DNA of 64,000 nucleotides, taken from contig NZ_CP126084.1 in assembly GCF_030122845.1 (NCBI RefSeq), forward strand, positions 4,612,501-4,676,500, given 5' to 3'. Within the stretch, counting starts at the first letter, position 1. The number at the start of each line of letters is the position of its first letter. The translations under genes and the position numbers were made by a program. Origin of the DNA: Paenibacillus woosongensis (GTDB lineage: Bacteria > Bacillota > Bacilli > Paenibacillales > Paenibacillaceae). The notes beneath the pieces were generated by a model that was given only the letters and a program-made list of their open reading frames with translations, did not search any database and was not told where the DNA came from. Below, piece by piece: positions 30,598-42,512 of the stretch.

Positions 30598-33500
30598 TTA
30601 TTCGACCGTTACCGGCTGCTCTTGGCCTTCTTCAGCCTCGGCATTCTCCGGCTCTTCGAACTGTACGCTGCGGTAGCGGTTCATGCCCGTACCGGCAGGG
30701 ATCAGCTTACCGATAATGACGTTCTCTTTCAGGCCAAGCAGTTTATCTACTTTGCCTTTGATCGCGGCATCGGTAAGTACCCGGGTCGTTTCCTGGAAGG
30801 AAGCGGCCGACAGGAAGGAATCCGTCTCAAGCGACGCCTTCGTGATACCAAGGAGAACAGGTTTGGCGACCGCCGGCTCCTGGCCGGACAGAATCGCTTC
30901 CTTGTTCGCCATCTCATATTCATAGAGATCAACGAACGCTCCCGGCAGAAGAGGCGTATCCCCAGCATCAACGATGCGGATCTTGCGCAGCATTTGCTTG
31001 ATCATAACCTCGATGTGCTTATCGTTGATTTCAACGCCCTGGTTACGGTATACGCGCTGAACTTCCTGAAGAATATAGTTCTGAACACCACGAATCCCTT
31101 TGATGCGCAGAATTTCTTTCGGGTCAATGGAGCCGTCTGTCAGCTCATCGCCCGCTTCGATTTCCTGTCCTTCGCTGACGCGCAGGCGGGATCCGTAGGT
31201 GACGGAATAGACCTTCGTTTCCGCTTCGCCTTGAACCTCGATTTCCCGGCGGTCTTTGGCTTCGCGGATTTCTTTGATTACGCCGTCGATTTCACTGATC
31301 GTGGCTTGCCCTTTCGGGTTACGCGCCTCGAACAGCTCCTGTATACGCGGCAAACCTTGGGTAATGTCGTCACCCGCAACGCCCCCGGTATGGAACGTAC
31401 GCATTGTGAGCTGGGTTCCCGGTTCACCGATGGATTGTGCGGCGATGATACCCACCGCTTCACCGATCTCCACATGTTTGCCTGTCGCCAAGTTGCGCCC
31501 GTAGCACTTCTTACATACGCCATGGCGAGCGCGGCAGCTCAACACGGAGCGGATTTGCAGCTTCGTAACGCCTGCGTCCACAACTTCATGCGCTTTATCA
31601 GAATCGATCAGTTCATTGCGATGAACGATGATCTCCCCTGTCTCAGGATGCTTGATCGTCTCGAAGGAATAACGTCCTTCAATACGGTCATACAGATCCT
31701 CGATGACCTCTTTGCCATCCTGGATGACGCCGACGGTAAAGCCTTTATCCGTACCGCAATCTTCCTCGCGGACGATAACGTCCTGCGCAACGTCAACGAG
31801 ACGGCGGGTCAGGTAACCCGAGTCAGCGGTCCGCAGCGCGGTATCCGCCAGACCTTTACGCGCACCGTGCGTTGACAGGAAGTACTCGAGAACCGTGAGG
31901 CCTTCGCGGAAGTTCGACTTGATTGGGAGCTCGATGATCCGACCGGACGGGTTGGCCATCAGCCCCCGCATACCGCCAAGCTGCGTAATCTGCGATTTGT
32001 TACCCCGCGCCTTGGAATCGACCATGAGCATGATGGAATTGAAGCGATCCATCGATTTCATGAGCACGTCGGTAATTTGGTCTTTCGATTTGGACCAGAT
32101 GTCGATAACCCGGTCGTAACGCTCTTCGTTCGTAATCAGACCACGGCGGTACTGATTCGTAACAACGCGAACCTTCTCATCCGACTCTCGCAGGATCTCT
32201 TGCTTGGCATCCGGAACGACAACGTCGGAGACAGCAATACTAACGCCTGCACGAGTAGAGTAGGTGAAGCCGGTTTGCTTGATTTTATCGAGAATAACCG
32301 ACGTTTCCGTCGTATGGTATATTTCGAAGCAGCGGCCGATAATTTCTCCAAGGTACTCTTTGCCGATTCCCCCGGTTTGCGGCACTGCCATAATGCGTTC
32401 AAATACGTTGGCGCCTTTGTCATAAATAAAGTAATGATCCGGCGTTCCTTGGAACAGGTTGCTGCGCGAAGGCTCATTAATGTACGGGAAGCTGGCTGGG
32501 AAAATTTCATTGAAAATAATCCGGCCAACCGTCGTCACAAGCAGCGCATTTTGCTGAGCTTCGGTAAATCCTGTTTTACCAAGCGCTTTAGCCGGGATGG
32601 CTACACGCGCATGCAGAGATACCGTTCCCCGCTGATAAGCGGAAACTGCTTCGTGAGTGGACCCGAGAATCATTCCTGATCCCTTAGCTTCCTTGTTGTC
32701 CATCGTCAGATAGAAGGAGCCCAGAACCATATCCTGTGAAGGAGTAACAACCGGTTTACCGTCTTTCGGGTTCAGGATGTTGCCGGAAGCAAGCATCAGA
32801 ATCCGGGCTTCCGCTTGCGCTTCTGCGCTGAGCGGTACGTGCACAGCCATTTGGTCACCGTCAAAGTCCGCGTTATATGCAGTACATACGAGCGGGTGCA
32901 GACGGATCGCGCGGCCTTCGACCAGAATCGGCTCGAACGCCTGAATTCCCAATCGGTGAAGCGTAGGAGCACGGTTAAGCAGAACCGGATGCTCTTTAAT
33001 GACTTCTTCAAGCACGTCCCATACCTCTGGGCTGACGCGTTCAACTTTACGTTTCGCGCTCTTGATGTTGTGAGCCAGGCCTTTGTTGACCAGTTCCTTC
33101 ATCACGAACGGCTTAAACAGTTCCAGCGCCATTTCCTTCGGCAGACCGCATTGGTACATCTTCAAGTAAGGACCTACGACGATAACGGAACGACCGGAGT
33201 AGTCAACCCGTTTTCCGAGCAGGTTTTGACGGAAGCGTCCTTGCTTCCCTTTCAGCATGTGGCTGAGGGATTTGAGCGGACGGTTACCAGGGCCCGTCAC
33301 CGGACGGCCGCGGCGGCCGTTATCGATCAAGGCGTCAACCGCTTCCTGCAGCATGCGCTTCTCGTTCTGCACGATAATATCCGGCGCACCGAGATCGAGC
33401 AGACGTTTCAAACGGTTGTTGCGGTTAATAACGCGGCGATACAAGTCATTCAGGTCAGACGTCGCAAAACGGCCGCCATCCAGCTGTACCATCGGACGAA

Positions 33501-34212
33501 GCTCTGGCGGAATAACTGGAAGCACGTCGAGGATCATCCATTCCGGTTCGTTGCCGGAATTCCGGAAGGCTTCGATGACTTCCAGACGTTTGATCGCACG
33601 GTTGCGGCGTTGGCCTTGAGCGGTGCGAAGCTCTTCTTTCAGAAATTCAAGCTCTTTGTCGATATCGAGATCCTGGAGCAGCTTCTTAACCGCTTCAGCG
33701 CCCATGCCGGCTTGGAAGCCATAGCCGTATTTTTCACGGTAGCTGCGGTATTCCTTCTCTGACAGGAGCTGTTTTTTCTCCAGCGGCGTCTCGCCTGGAT
33801 CGGTAACAACATAAGATGCAAAGTAAATAATCTCCTCCAATGAACGAGGCGACATATCGAGCGCCAGACCCATCCGGCTTGGAATCCCTTTAAAGTACCA
33901 AATATGGGAGACCGGGGCGGCCAGCTCAATGTGACCCATGCGTTCACGGCGAACTTTAGCTCTAGTTACTTCGACGCCGCAGCGATCGCAGACGACGCCT
34001 TTATAACGGACACGCTTATACTTACCGCAATGACATTCCCAGTCTTTGGTCGGGCCGAAGATTTTCTCGCAGAACAGCCCTTCCTTTTCCGGCTTTAACG
34101 TACGGTAGTTGATCGTTTCCGGTTTCTTCACTTCTCCGCGGGACCAAGAACGAATTTTGTCTGGGGAAGCAAGCCCAATTTTCATAAACTCGAAGTTGTT
34201 GACGTCCAACAA
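30598..34212 (-). CDS. rpoC: RNA polymerase subunit beta'
   Basis: A 1204-residue beta' subunit. The start is TTG at 34212 ([17 protein letters not shown]) with AAGGAGGG 8 nt upstream; the frame open to 34233 is not supported. The zinc finger [20 protein letters not shown], catalytic NADFDGDQM and the second zinc site (CGTDKG and CKKCYG) are present. Length is usual for Paenibacillus. It ends with an acidic tail. Several long frames on the plus strand across it are shadows. Confidence 0.99.
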   Translation of the reverse strand: MLDVNNFEFMKIGLASPDKIRSWSRGEVKKPETINYRTLKPEKEGLFCEKIFGPTKDWECHCGKYKRVRYKGVVCDRCGVEVTRAKVRRERMGHIELAAPVSHIWYFKGIPSRMGLALDMSPRSLEEIIYFASYVVTDPGETPLEKKQLLSEKEYRSYREKYGYGFQAGMGAEAVKKLLQDLDIDKELEFLKEELRTAQGQRRNRAIKRLEVIEAFRNSGNEPEWMILDVLPVIPPELRPMVQLDGGRFATSDLNDLYRRVINRNNRLKRLLDLGAPDIIVQNEKRMLQEAVDALIDNGRRGRPVTGPGNRPLKSLSHMLKGKQGRFRQNLLGKRVDYSGRSVIVVGPYLKMYQCGLPKEMALELFKPFVMKELVNKGLAHNIKSAKRKVERVSPEVWDVLEEVIKEHPVLLNRAPTLHRLGIQAFEPILVEGRAIRLHPLVCTAYNADFDGDQMAVHVPLSAEAQAEARILMLASGNILNPKDGKPVVTPSQDMVLGSFYLTMDNKEAKGSGMILGSTHEAVSAYQRGTVSLHARVAIPAKALGKTGFTEAQQNALLVTTVGRIIFNEIFPASFPYINEPSRSNLFQGTPDHYFIYDKGANVFERIMAVPQTGGIGKEYLGEIIGRCFEIYHTTETSVILDKIKQTGFTYSTRAGVSIAVSDVVVPDAKQEILRESDEKVRVVTNQYRRGLITNEERYDRVIDIWSKSKDQITDVLMKSMDRFNSIMLMVDSKARGNKSQITQLGGMRGLMANPSGRIIELPIKSNFREGLTVLEYFLSTHGARKGLADTALRTADSGYLTRRLVDVAQDVIVREEDCGTDKGFTVGVIQDGKEVIEDLYDRIEGRYSFETIKHPETGEIIVHRNELIDSDKAHEVVDAGVTKLQIRSVLSCRARHGVCKKCYGRNLATGKHVEIGEAVGIIAAQSIGEPGTQLTMRTFHTGGVAGDDITQGLPRIQELFEARNPKGQATISEIDGVIKEIREAKDRREIEVQGEAETKVYSVTYGSRLRVSEGQEIEAGDELTDGSIDPKEILRIKGIRGVQNYILQEVQRVYRNQGVEINDKHIEVMIKQMLRKIRIVDAGDTPLLPGAFVDLYEYEMANKEAILSGQEPAVAKPVLLGITKASLETDSFLSAASFQETTRVLTDAAIKGKVDKLLGLKENVIIGKLIPAGTGMNRYRSVQFEEPENAEAEEGQEQPVTVE

Positions 34213-34395
34213 GGAGCATCCCTCCTTAACCAAGTCCTGATTTTAGCATTATACACAGATCAAAATACACTGAATACGTCCGTCTATTCGATCCATCTGT
34301 CTAGGGAAATATCGGCCTCCCAAAGGTAGGCCGATCATCCAGGCAGGCAGCTTCCGCTGCGGTTATCATTATCACATGGCGGCAATCGCCAGGTG

Positions 34396-37300
34396 TTATT
34401 CTACGCCGACTTCCGCGCCTTCCAGGTTCAGGCTCAGTTTATCTCCAGTCGCATCGTCTTCGTCGTCGATTTCCTTCATCTCGATCTCTTCTTCGTTCTC
34501 AGTCAGGATTTTGACGTCCATACCCAAGCTTTGAAGCTCTTTGATCAAGACTTTGAACGATTCAGGCACGCCCGGCTCTGGCACATTCTCGCCTTTAACG
34601 ATCGATTCGTAGGTTTTCACCCGACCGACCACGTCATCGGACTTGACGGTAAGGATTTCCTGGAGCGTGTATGCTGCGCCATAGGCCTCGAGCGCCCACA
34701 CTTCCATCTCCCCGAACCGCTGTCCGCCGAACTGGGCTTTACCGCCGAGCGGCTGCTGTGTAACCAGCGAGTAAGGACCCGTGGAGCGAGCATGGATTTT
34801 ATCGTCAACCATGTGCGCCAGCTTAATCATGTGCATGACGCCAACGGTAACTTCACGTTCAAATCTTTCACCGGTTCTTCCGTCATACAGCACGGTTTTA
34901 CCGTTGCGCTGCATACCGGCTTCTTCCATCGTATCGAACACGTCATACTCGTTCGCACCGTCGAAGACCGGTGTTGCCACGTGAATTCCGAGTTGGAGCG
35001 CAGCCATGCCAAGGTGAATCTCCAGCACCTGTCCGATGTTCATCCGCGAAGGAACCCCCAGCGGGTTGAGCACGACTTGAACCGGTGTGCCATCTGGCAT
35101 AAACGGCATATCTTCCTCAGGCAGAATACGGGCTACGACACCTTTGTTACCGTGACGTCCAGCCATTTTGTCCCCCTCGGAAATCTTACGCTTCTGAGCA
35201 ATGTAGACGCGAACGAGCTGATTAACGCCCGGCGGCAACTCATCGCCATTCTCACGCGTAAACACCTTAACGTCAACGACGATTCCGTCCGTTCCGTGAG
35301 GAACACGCAGGGAGGTATCGCGAACTTCGCGTGCCTTCTCGCCAAAGATGGCATGTAGCAGGCGCTCTTCTGCTGTCAGCTCCGTAACACCCTTCGGCGT
35401 CACTTTACCAACGAGAATGTCGCCAGCGCTGATTTCCGCACCTACGCGGATAATACCGCGCTCATCCAGGTTGCGGAGCGCCTCTTCCCCTACGTTCGGA
35501 ATATCGCGGGTAATTTCCTCAGGTCCCAGCTTCGTATCGCGGGCTTCGGACTCATATTCTTCAATGTGAATGGAAGTGTACACATCTTCCTTCACCAGCT
35601 TCTCGCTAAGCAGAATCGCGTCCTCGTAGTTGTAGCCTTCCCAAGTCATGAAGGCAACGACAACGTTGCGACCCAATGCCAATTCGCCCATTTCCGTGGA
35701 CGGTCCGTCAGCCAGAATATCACCTTTCTTGACGACGTCTCCACGCTTAACGATCGGACGCTGGTTAATGCAAGTTCCTTGGTTCGAACGCATAAATTTG
35801 TGTAATTTATATTTAACAAGGTCACCGCGTACTTCCTTGCCATCCACAACCTCGACGCGGCGCAGCCAAATTTCGTTCGCTGCGGAACGCTCGATAATTC
35901 CATCGTATTTGGACACAATACACACACCGGAATCTTTGGCAGCTTTATGCTCCATACCTGTACCTACGAGAGGAGCTTTAGGAACCAGAAGCGGCACAGC
36001 TTGCCGCTGCATGTTCGATCCCATCAGCGCACGGTTGGAGTCATCGTTCTCCAGGAACGGAATTAATGCGGTAGCTACGGATACAACCTGCTTCGGCGAT
36101 ACGTCCATGTAGTCGACACGATCGCTCGGCATCGTCAGAATGTTATCCGATTGCTTGTTGTAACGGACAATGACGTTCTCATCCTGGAACGTATTATCCT
36201 CATTGAGGATCGCGTTCGCTTGGGCGATAACGTAGTTGTCTTCCTCGTCAGCCGTCAAATAAGCGATTTGATCGGTAACTTTGCCTGTCTTCGGATCAAC
36301 CCAACGATACGGCGCCTCGATGAAACCGTACTCGTTAATCCGAGCGAATGTCGAGAGAGAGTTGATCAGACCGATGTTCGGTCCCTCCGGCGTCTCGATC
36401 GGACACATCCGGCCATAGTGACTGTGGTGAACGTCCCGAACCTCAAAGCCCGCACGCTCACGAGTCAGACCGCCAGGCCCGAGCGCGGACAGACGGCGTT
36501 TATGCGTCAGCTCGGCAAGCGGGTTCGTCTGGTCCATGAACTGGGACAGCTGGGAGCTTCCGAAGAACTCCTTAATGGACGCGATAACCGGACGGATATT
36601 GATCAGCGCCTGTGGCGTAATCACGTTCGCATCCTGAATCGACATTCTCTCGCGCACAACGCGTTCCATCCGGGACAAACCGATGCGGAACTGGTTCTGC
36701 AGCAGCTCGCCAACAGAACGCAGGCGGCGGTTGCCGAGGTGGTCGATATCATCCGTGTCGCCGATACCGTGCAGCAAATTCAGAAAGTAACTGATCGACG
36801 AAATGATGTCGGCCGGCGTAATGTGCTTGACCGATTTGTCGATATTGCGGTTCGCGATAACTTTAACGACCTTGCCATCCTCAATCGGCGAGAAAATATC
36901 GACCGTTTGCAGAGGCACGTCGACGGAATCGAGAACGCCGTTAGCTACATGGTAGTTCTTGAAGCCAACGCCCTCTTCCAGGTAAGGAAGGATCTCGTCC
37001 AATAGACGGCGGTCAACGATTTGACCCGCTTCCGCGATAATTTCTCCGGTATTCGTATCAATCAAGCTCTCAGCGAGACGCTGATTGAACAGCCGGTTCT
37101 TGATATGAAGCTTCTTATTGATTTTGTAACGGCCAACATTGGCCAGATCATAGCGTTTTGGATCAAAGAAACGGGCCACCAGCAAACTCTTCGCATTATC
37201 AAGCGTCGGCGGCTCGCCCGGACGGAGGCGTTCATAAATTTCGATCAGCGCCTTCTCCGTGGAGTCCGTGTTATCTTTGTCCAGCGTGTTGCGGATATAT

Positions 37301-37941
37301 TCATCATTGCCCAGCAAATCCAGAATCTCGGCATCCGTACCGAAGCCAAGCGCGCGAAGCAGCACGGTAACCGGAATTTTACGAGTACGGTCGATCCGGA
37401 CATAGATAATGTCCTTCGCGTCCATCTCCAACTCCAGCCATGCGCCGCGGTTCGGAATCACTGTGGCAGTATACGTCTTCTTGCCATTCTTATCGATTTT
37501 CGTACTGAAATAGACGCTAGGAGAGCGCACCAACTGGCTGACAATAACCCGTTCCGCACCGTTAATAATAAAGGTGCCGGTTTCCGTCATCAGCGGGAAA
37601 TCTCCCATAAACACTTCCTGCTCTTTGACTTCGCCGGTTTCTTTGTTAATCAGCCGGACTTTAACCCTAAGCGGAGCCGCATACGTTACGTCGCGTTCCT
37701 TCGCATCGTCAACCGTATACTTCGGTTCGCCGAGGCTGTAATCGATAAATTCCAACACCAAATTCCCGGTAAAATCCTGAATTGGCGAAATGTCCTGGAA
37801 CATCTCCCGGAGACCTTCCTCCAGGAACCAATCGTAGGATTTCTGTTGGATTTCGATCAGGTTCGGAACTTCGAGTACCTCGTTAATTCGTGCATAACTT
37901 CGCCGAGTGCGTCGACCATATTGAACAAGATGTCCTGCCAA
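34396..37941 (-). CDS. rpoB: RNA polymerase subunit beta
   Basis: An 1181-residue beta subunit. TTG at 37941 is preferred because GAGGGGTGAG ends 6 nt upstream; an ATG at 37959 would put that site inside the gene. The rifampicin-binding cluster [17 protein letters not shown] and [12 protein letters not shown] has the usual sensitive residues. [13 protein letters not shown] and the C-terminal [18 protein letters not shown] anchor region are intact. A CGGCCT/AGGCCG hairpin (34333-34313) lies in the 183-nt gap before rpoC. Confidence 0.98.
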   Translation of the reverse strand: MAGHLVQYGRRTRRSYARINEVLEVPNLIEIQQKSYDWFLEEGLREMFQDISPIQDFTGNLVLEFIDYSLGEPKYTVDDAKERDVTYAAPLRVKVRLINKETGEVKEQEVFMGDFPLMTETGTFIINGAERVIVSQLVRSPSVYFSTKIDKNGKKTYTATVIPNRGAWLELEMDAKDIIYVRIDRTRKIPVTVLLRALGFGTDAEILDLLGNDEYIRNTLDKDNTDSTEKALIEIYERLRPGEPPTLDNAKSLLVARFFDPKRYDLANVGRYKINKKLHIKNRLFNQRLAESLIDTNTGEIIAEAGQIVDRRLLDEILPYLEEGVGFKNYHVANGVLDSVDVPLQTVDIFSPIEDGKVVKVIANRNIDKSVKHITPADIISSISYFLNLLHGIGDTDDIDHLGNRRLRSVGELLQNQFRIGLSRMERVVRERMSIQDANVITPQALINIRPVIASIKEFFGSSQLSQFMDQTNPLAELTHKRRLSALGPGGLTRERAGFEVRDVHHSHYGRMCPIETPEGPNIGLINSLSTFARINEYGFIEAPYRWVDPKTGKVTDQIAYLTADEEDNYVIAQANAILNEDNTFQDENVIVRYNKQSDNILTMPSDRVDYMDVSPKQVVSVATALIPFLENDDSNRALMGSNMQRQAVPLLVPKAPLVGTGMEHKAAKDSGVCIVSKYDGIIERSAANEIWLRRVEVVDGKEVRGDLVKYKLHKFMRSNQGTCINQRPIVKRGDVVKKGDILADGPSTEMGELALGRNVVVAFMTWEGYNYEDAILLSEKLVKEDVYTSIHIEEYESEARDTKLGPEEITRDIPNVGEEALRNLDERGIIRVGAEISAGDILVGKVTPKGVTELTAEERLLHAIFGEKAREVRDTSLRVPHGTDGIVVDVKVFTRENGDELPPGVNQLVRVYIAQKRKISEGDKMAGRHGNKGVVARILPEEDMPFMPDGTPVQVVLNPLGVPSRMNIGQVLEIHLGMAALQLGIHVATPVFDGANEYDVFDTMEEAGMQRNGKTVLYDGRTGERFEREVTVGVMHMIKLAHMVDDKIHARSTGPYSLVTQQPLGGKAQFGGQRFGEMEVWALEAYGAAYTLQEILTVKSDDVVGRVKTYESIVKGENVPEPGVPESFKVLIKELQSLGMDVKILTENEEEIEMKEIDDEDDATGDKLSLNLEGAEVGVE

Positions 37942-38000
37942 CTTATACTCACCCCTCATGTCTACTCACTTTAAAAAAATACATTGCGAACCCGTGTTTG

Positions 38001-38018
38001 CACCTATATAATAGGTTC
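38001..38018 (-). repeat. hairpin in the rpoB leader
   Basis: ACCTA-TTATA-TAGGT lies inside a wider CCCG/CGGG pairing about 60 nt before rpoB, with a T7 run 25 nt further on (37979-37973). The spacing is too loose for a standard terminator. The roughly 310-nt rpoB leader is otherwise gene-free; a second -10-like TATAAT (38155-38150) has no clear -35. Confidence 0.4.
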
Positions 38019-38251
38019 AAGGCGGGTTGCAGCTGCTGCACAAATAAAGAAAAGCCCTTATCGAATGCTTTCGAAAAAAGAGCACCATTATCCGTGTCGT
38101 TTCTGCCTAACTATCCCCCGTATTCAGTAGATTTGCCCAAAATGTACACATTATACGTTAAACAAGATGATTTTATTCATTGTTTCGTAAAAACCCTTGA
38201 CATTTCAGCAAACTAAAGTCACAAGGGGCATCCTAATACTGACATTTTATA

Positions 38252-38280
38252 ATAATATCACAACCAGGTTTTCAGGTCAA
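38252..38280 (-). promoter_or_regulatory. sigma-A promoter of rpoB-rpoC
   Basis: TTGACC (38280-38275), a 17-nt spacer and TATTAT (38257-38252), followed by a leader of about 300 nt. Confidence 0.8.
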
Positions 38281-38310
38281 CCTTTTTCTACTCTGTTTTC
38301 AGAGCCGTTT

Positions 38311-38907
38311 TTATTTTACCGCTCGATAAACTCTGTACCCCTTGTCCTTCGTCACTTCCTCAACCTGTGCGAACAACGACTCCAGCTTCTGTTTCGCCGA
38401 TGGCGCCCCTTGCTTCTTTTGTATCACGACCCACAGAGCTCCGCCCTCTCGCAGCCGGTCATAGGCTCCCTCAAAAATGGCATGAACGACTTCCTTGCCA
38501 GCCCGAATAGGCGGGTTCGTCAATATCACATCAAATTGTTGTTCTCCTAACGCCGCGAATAGATCACTTTCCACGATCGTTACGTTGGCAACTTTATTGT
38601 TCGCCGCATTTTCTTTGGCAAGCTCGACCGCTCTCTGGTTGACGTCAATCATCGTGACATGGCCGCGGCCGGCAAGTCTGGCTGCCGTAAGCCCGATCGG
38701 GCCATAACCGCACCCGACGTCAAGCACCTGCGCAGCTTCCGGAATATCCATCGCTTCGATGAGCACTCTGCTCCCGTAATCTACTCCGCCTTTTGCAAAA
38801 ACCCCCGCATCGCTAATGAAGCGAAATTTCTGTCCGCGCAATTGGGCGTCCCATATTTTCCGGTCATGTGCCGTAGAAGGTTGATTCGTATAATAGTGAT
38901 CTGCCAT
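38311..38907 (-). CDS. class I SAM-dependent methyltransferase (RsmC-like)
   Basis: A 198-residue methyltransferase corresponding to Bacillus YbxB. The SAM motif is LDVGCGYGPIGL, and the acceptor motif NPPIRAG is that of base-amino methylases such as RsmC. The likely substrate is rRNA guanine; not proven. ATG at 38907 has GGAGGT 7 nt upstream. It sits between rplL and rpoB as in Bacillus, after a strong terminator. Confidence 0.9.
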   Translation of the reverse strand: MADHYYTNQPSTAHDRKIWDAQLRGQKFRFISDAGVFAKGGVDYGSRVLIEAMDIPEAAQVLDVGCGYGPIGLTAARLAGRGHVTMIDVNQRAVELAKENAANNKVANVTIVESDLFAALGEQQFDVILTNPPIRAGKEVVHAIFEGAYDRLREGGALWVVIQKKQGAPSAKQKLESLFAQVEEVTKDKGYRVYRAVK

Positions 38908-39047
38908 CTGGCATACCTCCACCTGATATGTCTCACAGCGAAATCTGATATCATTAAATACGTCTTGTCATTCCATTTTAACCAAGTATCAGCTGTTTAT
39001 TGCCATTTTCCAACAAACAGTGATTCACGTTACTGCTCATTGCACTT

Positions 39048-39083
39048 GCAAACAAACCCCCTTGAACTCGGTTCAAGGGGGTT
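39048..39083 (-). terminator. terminator after rplL
   Basis: AACCCCCTTGAAC and GTTCAAGGGGGTT form a perfect 13-bp stem with a 3-nt loop and a TGTTTG tail, 20 nt after rplL. The weak U tract may allow read-through toward the downstream methyltransferase and rpoB. Confidence 0.85.
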
Positions 39084-39103
39084 GTCATCAAAGAGGTGTA
39101 GAA

Positions 39104-39469
39104 TTATTTGACTTCTACAGTTGCGCCTGCTTCTTCCAATTTTGCTTTTACAGCTTCTGCTTCTTCTTTGCCCACTTTTTCTTTCAGTGGTTTTGGAGCG
39201 TTGTCAACGAGTTCTTTCGCTTCTTTCAGGCCAAGACCTGTGATTTCGCGAACAACTTTGATAACGTTGATTTTGGATGCACCAGCGTTAGCCAGGATTA
39301 CATCGAACTCGGATTGCTCAGCAGCTTCAGCAGCACCGCCGCCACCGCCAGCTACAACAACAGGAGCTGCTGCAGTAACGCCGAATTCTTCTTCGATTGC
39401 TTTGACCAGATCGTTCAGTTCAAGAACGGACATGCCTTTAATTGCTTCTAAAATTGTTTCTTTGCTCAT
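39104..39469 (-). CDS. rplL: 50S ribosomal protein L7/L12
   Basis: A 121-residue stalk protein. The N-terminal dimerisation segment ([20 protein letters not shown]), an Ala/Gly hinge and the C-terminal factor-binding domain ([20 protein letters not shown]) are present. Confidence 0.99.
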   Translation of the reverse strand: MSKETILEAIKGMSVLELNDLVKAIEEEFGVTAAAPVVVAGGGGGAAEAAEQSEFDVILANAGASKINVIKVVREITGLGLKEAKELVDNAPKPLKEKVGKEEAEAVKAKLEEAGATVEVK

Positions 39470-39538
39470 GGTAGAACCTCCATTTTATAGTTGATAAGAG
39501 TTAAATTCATTTATTAACTGACTGCATGAAAAGCAAGG

Positions 39539-40048
39539 TTACGCGCTTGCGCTGCCTTCTTCTTTCTCTGCAACGGCTTTGACTGCCAGCGCGAAGTTGC
39601 GAACTGGAGCTTGAAGCACGCTGAGGAGCATCGAAAGGAGACCTTCGCGGGAAGGAAGATCCGCGAGCGCTTTGATTTGGTCGACGCCGACTACACGGCC
39701 TTCAACCACGCCACCTTTTACTTTAAGCGCATCGTTCTTCTTTGCGAACTCGCTGATGATTTTAGCCGGAGCTACCGCATCGTCAGCACTGAACGCGATT
39801 GCTGTAGGACCAGTCAATACTTCGTCCAGTTCAGTCAGTTCCGCAGCCGCAGTTGCGCGGCGAACGAGCGTGTTTTTCAATACTTGGAATTCTACGCCAG
39901 CTTCACGAAGCTGTTTACGCAGTTCCGTTACCTGAGTAACGTTCAGTCCACGGTAGTCAGCAACAACAGTTGTTGCGCTCTCGCGAAGCTTAGCTGTTAC
40001 CACGTCAACGGCTTCCTGCTTTGCTTGAATCACTTTTGCGTTTGCCAA
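39539..40048 (-). CDS. rplJ: 50S ribosomal protein L10
   Basis: A 169-residue L10 that anchors L7/L12 dimers. TTG at 40048 is the likely start, with AGGAGG 8 nt upstream; the open frame from GTG 40057 overlaps that site. Contains [18 protein letters not shown] and the C-terminal [20 protein letters not shown]. Controlled by the leader just upstream. Confidence 0.97.
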   Translation of the reverse strand: MANAKVIQAKQEAVDVVTAKLRESATTVVADYRGLNVTQVTELRKQLREAGVEFQVLKNTLVRRATAAAELTELDEVLTGPTAIAFSADDAVAPAKIISEFAKKNDALKVKGGVVEGRVVGVDQIKALADLPSREGLLSMLLSVLQAPVRNFALAVKAVAEKEEGSASA

Positions 40049-40187
40049 ACTGTACACCTCCTGATAGATATGCTGGGCACAAGCCGAGGTGCAAACCTCG
40101 CTTGATGTCCCTTTCCGTAGCGGTTCAAAACCTCGCTCTAGAAAGACTTTTAAAGAACCTGACGGCCCGCAAGCCGACCCCAGTCCA

Positions 40188-40340
40188 TTAAAAAAGCCTC
40201 CGTAGAATCACGAAGGCCTGATGAATCATCATTCCGCAGTTAATCTGCAGTATGCTGACGTTCTATCACAACACCTCGGTAGGAAATTAAGCCTTGCAAG
40301 GGCACCTACTGTCTACGGTAAGCATATTCGAATTTAGTTA
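40188..40340 (-). promoter_or_regulatory. L10 ribosomal leader
   Basis: The leader shows the conserved L10-binding core: AGACAGTAGGTG (40314-40303) and CCTACCGAGGTG (40281-40270), flanked by a promoter and followed by an attenuator hairpin. In Firmicutes, free L10(L12)4 binds this element and stops rplJL transcription. Confidence 0.88.
40190..40217 (-). terminator. attenuator terminator in the L10 leader
   Basis: GCCTTCGT and ACGGAGGC form an 8-bp stem with a 6-nt loop, followed by six Ts. It lies inside the rplJ leader, 140 nt before rplJ, so it is an attenuator. Confidence 0.85.
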
Positions 40341-40360
40341 CTTTTCAAAACAACTCGTTC

Positions 40361-40389
40361 AGTATACCAAGGGAAAGAACATATGTCAA
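40361..40389 (-). promoter_or_regulatory. sigma-A promoter of rplJ-rplL
   Basis: A perfect TTGACA (40389-40384), a 17-nt spacer and TATACT (40366-40361), 45 nt before the L10-binding core. Confidence 0.9.
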
Positions 40390-40416
40390 ACCCTTCTCCA
40401 CGAACCGCGGGAGGTA

Positions 40417-41109
40417 TTATCTGAATGCAGCTGCGTTAACGCGAGCACTTGGTCCCATCGTGGAAGAAATCGCGATGTTCTTCAAGTAAACACCTTTGGC
40501 AGCAGCAGGTTTAGCACGGTTCAATGCATCGATGAGAGCTTTCAGGTTCTCGTCAAGCTGTTCGGCACTGAAAGATACTTTGCCGATCGGCGCATGAATT
40601 TGGCCTGCTTTATCCAAACGGTATTCGATTTTACCCGCTTTGATTTCTTGAACCGCTTTAGCTACGTCAAACGTAACCGTACCAGCTTTAGGGTTAGGCA
40701 TAAGGCCTTTACCACCGAGCAAGCGTCCAAGTTTACCAACTTCACTCATCATGTCTGGTGTCGCTACGCAGACGTCGAAGTCGAACCAGCCTTGTTGAAT
40801 TTTGTTGATCATGTCTTGATCGCCAACAAAGTCCGCTCCAGCCGCTTCCGCTTCCTTCGCTTTCTCACCTTTGGCGAATACCAATACGCGCTGCGTCTTA
40901 CCCGTGCCGTGAGGCAGGACAACGATACCGCGAACGGCTTGGTCTTGTTTACGTGGGTCTACGCCCAAACGAACCGCTACTTCAACGGTTTCGTCGAATT
41001 TAGCACTTGCTGCCTTCTTCACTAATTCAACGGCTTCGGAAGGCTCATAAGTTGCTTCGCTGTCGATCAGCTTGGCAGCTTCAAGGTATTTCTTACCGTG
41101 TTTAGCCAT
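40417..41109 (-). CDS. rplA: 50S ribosomal protein L1
   Basis: A 230-residue L1 with [29 protein letters not shown] and a C-terminal [13 protein letters not shown]. It forms the L1 stalk for E-site tRNA and represses its own operon. GGAGG precedes the ATG. Confidence 0.98.
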   Translation of the reverse strand: MAKHGKKYLEAAKLIDSEATYEPSEAVELVKKAASAKFDETVEVAVRLGVDPRKQDQAVRGIVVLPHGTGKTQRVLVFAKGEKAKEAEAAGADFVGDQDMINKIQQGWFDFDVCVATPDMMSEVGKLGRLLGGKGLMPNPKAGTVTFDVAKAVQEIKAGKIEYRLDKAGQIHAPIGKVSFSAEQLDENLKALIDALNRAKPAAAKGVYLKNIAISSTMGPSARVNAAAFR

Positions 41110-41127
41110 GAAAATTTTCCTCCTTGT

Positions 41128-41153
41128 GTGGTGTTAGCGGAAATTCCTCCCAC
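41128..41153 (-). promoter_or_regulatory. possible L1-binding site on rplK-rplA mRNA
   Basis: GTGGGAGGAAT with CCAC 18 nt on resembles the rRNA-like L1 operator found near L1 genes. It lies just before the rplA ribosome site. Candidate only. Confidence 0.35.
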
Positions 41154-41157
41154 TGAT

Positions 41158-41202
41158 CTCTAAATTACATAGTTACCCTAAAGGCTAACATGCAATTTAG
41201 AG
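41158..41202 (-). repeat. hairpin between rplK and rplA
   Basis: CTCTAAATT and AATTTAGAG form a 9-bp stem, with CAT/ATG and GTTA/TAAC pairing further in. No U tract. It is probably part of the L1-responsive leader. Confidence 0.6.
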
Positions 41203-41250
41203 GCAACTTCTGTTGCAATGGCAACATCCGTTGTTCGGTCGCTCCAAGAA

Positions 41251-41676
41251 TTAGTCTTGGATCGCGATACCCATACTGCGAGCAGTACCTTCGACCATAC
41301 GCATAGCCGCTTCAACGGATGCTGCGTTCAGGTCTTGCATTTTTTGCTCCGCAATTTGACGAACAGCGTCGCGTTTAACGGTAGCTACTTTCTTCTTGTT
41401 CGGTTCACCGGATCCCTTCTCAACTTTCGCAGCAACGCGAAGCAGAACGGCAGCTGGTGGAGTCTTGGTGATGAAAGTGAATGAACGGTCTTCAAACACC
41501 GAGATTTCAACCGGAATAATCAAACCTGCTTGATCGGCAGTACGTGCGTTAAACTCTTTACAGAATGCCATGATGTTGACACCTGCTTGACCCAGCGCCG
41601 GACCTACCGGAGGTGCAGGATTCGCTTTACCTGCAGGAATTTGCAGTTTTACCATTTTGATAACCTTTTTTGCCAT
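41251..41676 (-). CDS. rplK: 50S ribosomal protein L11
   Basis: A 141-residue L11 starting [20 protein letters not shown], with the Pro-rich [15 protein letters not shown] thiostrepton-site region. ATG at 41676 with AAGGAGG. Needed for the RelA/Rel stringent response. Confidence 0.98.
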   Translation of the reverse strand: MAKKVIKMVKLQIPAGKANPAPPVGPALGQAGVNIMAFCKEFNARTADQAGLIIPVEISVFEDRSFTFITKTPPAAVLLRVAAKVEKGSGEPNKKKVATVKRDAVRQIAEQKMQDLNAASVEAAMRMVEGTARSMGIAIQD

Positions 41677-41742
41677 GTAAGACACCTCCTTGCCCTAATA
41701 GTGGTCGACGGGATTTCTCCCCTCCCACGTAACCTAAGAAAC

Positions 41743-42276
41743 CTATATTTTTTCCACTTGAGTGTAATCCAGTTCAAGCGGGGTTTCTCGTCCAAACATG
41801 TTGACGTGAACCTTGAGCTTGCTCTTGTCGACGAGAATTTCTTCGATCGATCCGACAAAATTAGCAAACGGGCCAACCTTGATACGTACGGATTCTTTGA
41901 CTTCGAAATCGATGACCGGCTTCGGTTCTTCCATGCCCATATGCCGCAAAATCTGATCTACTTCTTCAGGAAGCAGAGGAGTCGGCTTGGAACCGGAGCC
42001 TGTCGAGCCAACGAATCCCGTAACCCCTGGCGTATTGCGGACAACGTACCAAGAATCATCGGTCTGGATCATTTCCACCAAGACATAACCGGGGTAAACT
42101 TTACGCATGACGGTCTTCTTCTTCCCGTCTTTGTTTACCACTTCTTCCTCCATCGGAACAAGAACGCGGAATATCTTGTCTTCCATGCCCATCGACTCAA
42201 CGCGTTTCTCCAAATTGGCTTTGACTTTGTTCTCATACCCGGAATAGGTATGTACTACATACCATCTTTTCTCCAT
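41743..42276 (-). CDS. nusG: transcription termination/antitermination factor NusG
   Basis: A 177-residue NusG. The N-terminal NGN domain has WYVVHTYSGYENKVK and PGYVLVEM; the C-terminal KOW domain has VGPFANFVGSIEEI. It binds RNA polymerase and stimulates pausing in Bacillus. It lies 23 nt after secE. Confidence 0.98.
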   Translation of the reverse strand: MEKRWYVVHTYSGYENKVKANLEKRVESMGMEDKIFRVLVPMEEEVVNKDGKKKTVMRKVYPGYVLVEMIQTDDSWYVVRNTPGVTGFVGSTGSGSKPTPLLPEEVDQILRHMGMEEPKPVIDFEVKESVRIKVGPFANFVGSIEEILVDKSKLKVHVNMFGRETPLELDYTQVEKI

Positions 42277-42299
42277 ATCAAGCCACCTAAGGACCCTTC

Positions 42300-42491
42300 T
42301 TAAATTATCGCTTCGATCACAGCGGAGATGCCGATATCAAGTACCCAAAAATAAATCGCGACTACTACAATTGTACCGAGCACAATCATCGTATAATTGG
42401 TCAGCTCTTTACGATTAGGCCAGCGAACCTTTTTAAGCTCAGCCCAGCTTTCAGAGAAAAAAGAGAACAACGATTTGAAACTTCGTTTCAT
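42300..42491 (-). CDS. secE: preprotein translocase subunit SecE
   Basis: A 63-residue single-span SecE. The amphipathic region ends SWAELKKVRWPNRKELTNYT, followed by one transmembrane helix. The short, one-helix form is usual in Firmicutes. Confidence 0.97.
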   Translation of the reverse strand: MKRSFKSLFSFFSESWAELKKVRWPNRKELTNYTMIVLGTIVVVAIYFWVLDIGISAVIEAII

Positions 42492-42512
42492 ACGCGACTA
42501 CACCTCCACAGA

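Noticed and set aside
30562..31875. 437-residue plus-strand frame
   Set aside because: Antisense shadow of rpoC, without initiation signals or recognisable domain.
34393..35358. 321-residue plus-strand frame and similar ones at 36151-37974
   Set aside because: Antisense shadows of rpoB.
38150..38155. TATAAT in the rpoB leader as a second promoter
   Set aside because: No usable -35 at 16-18 nt and no extended -10.
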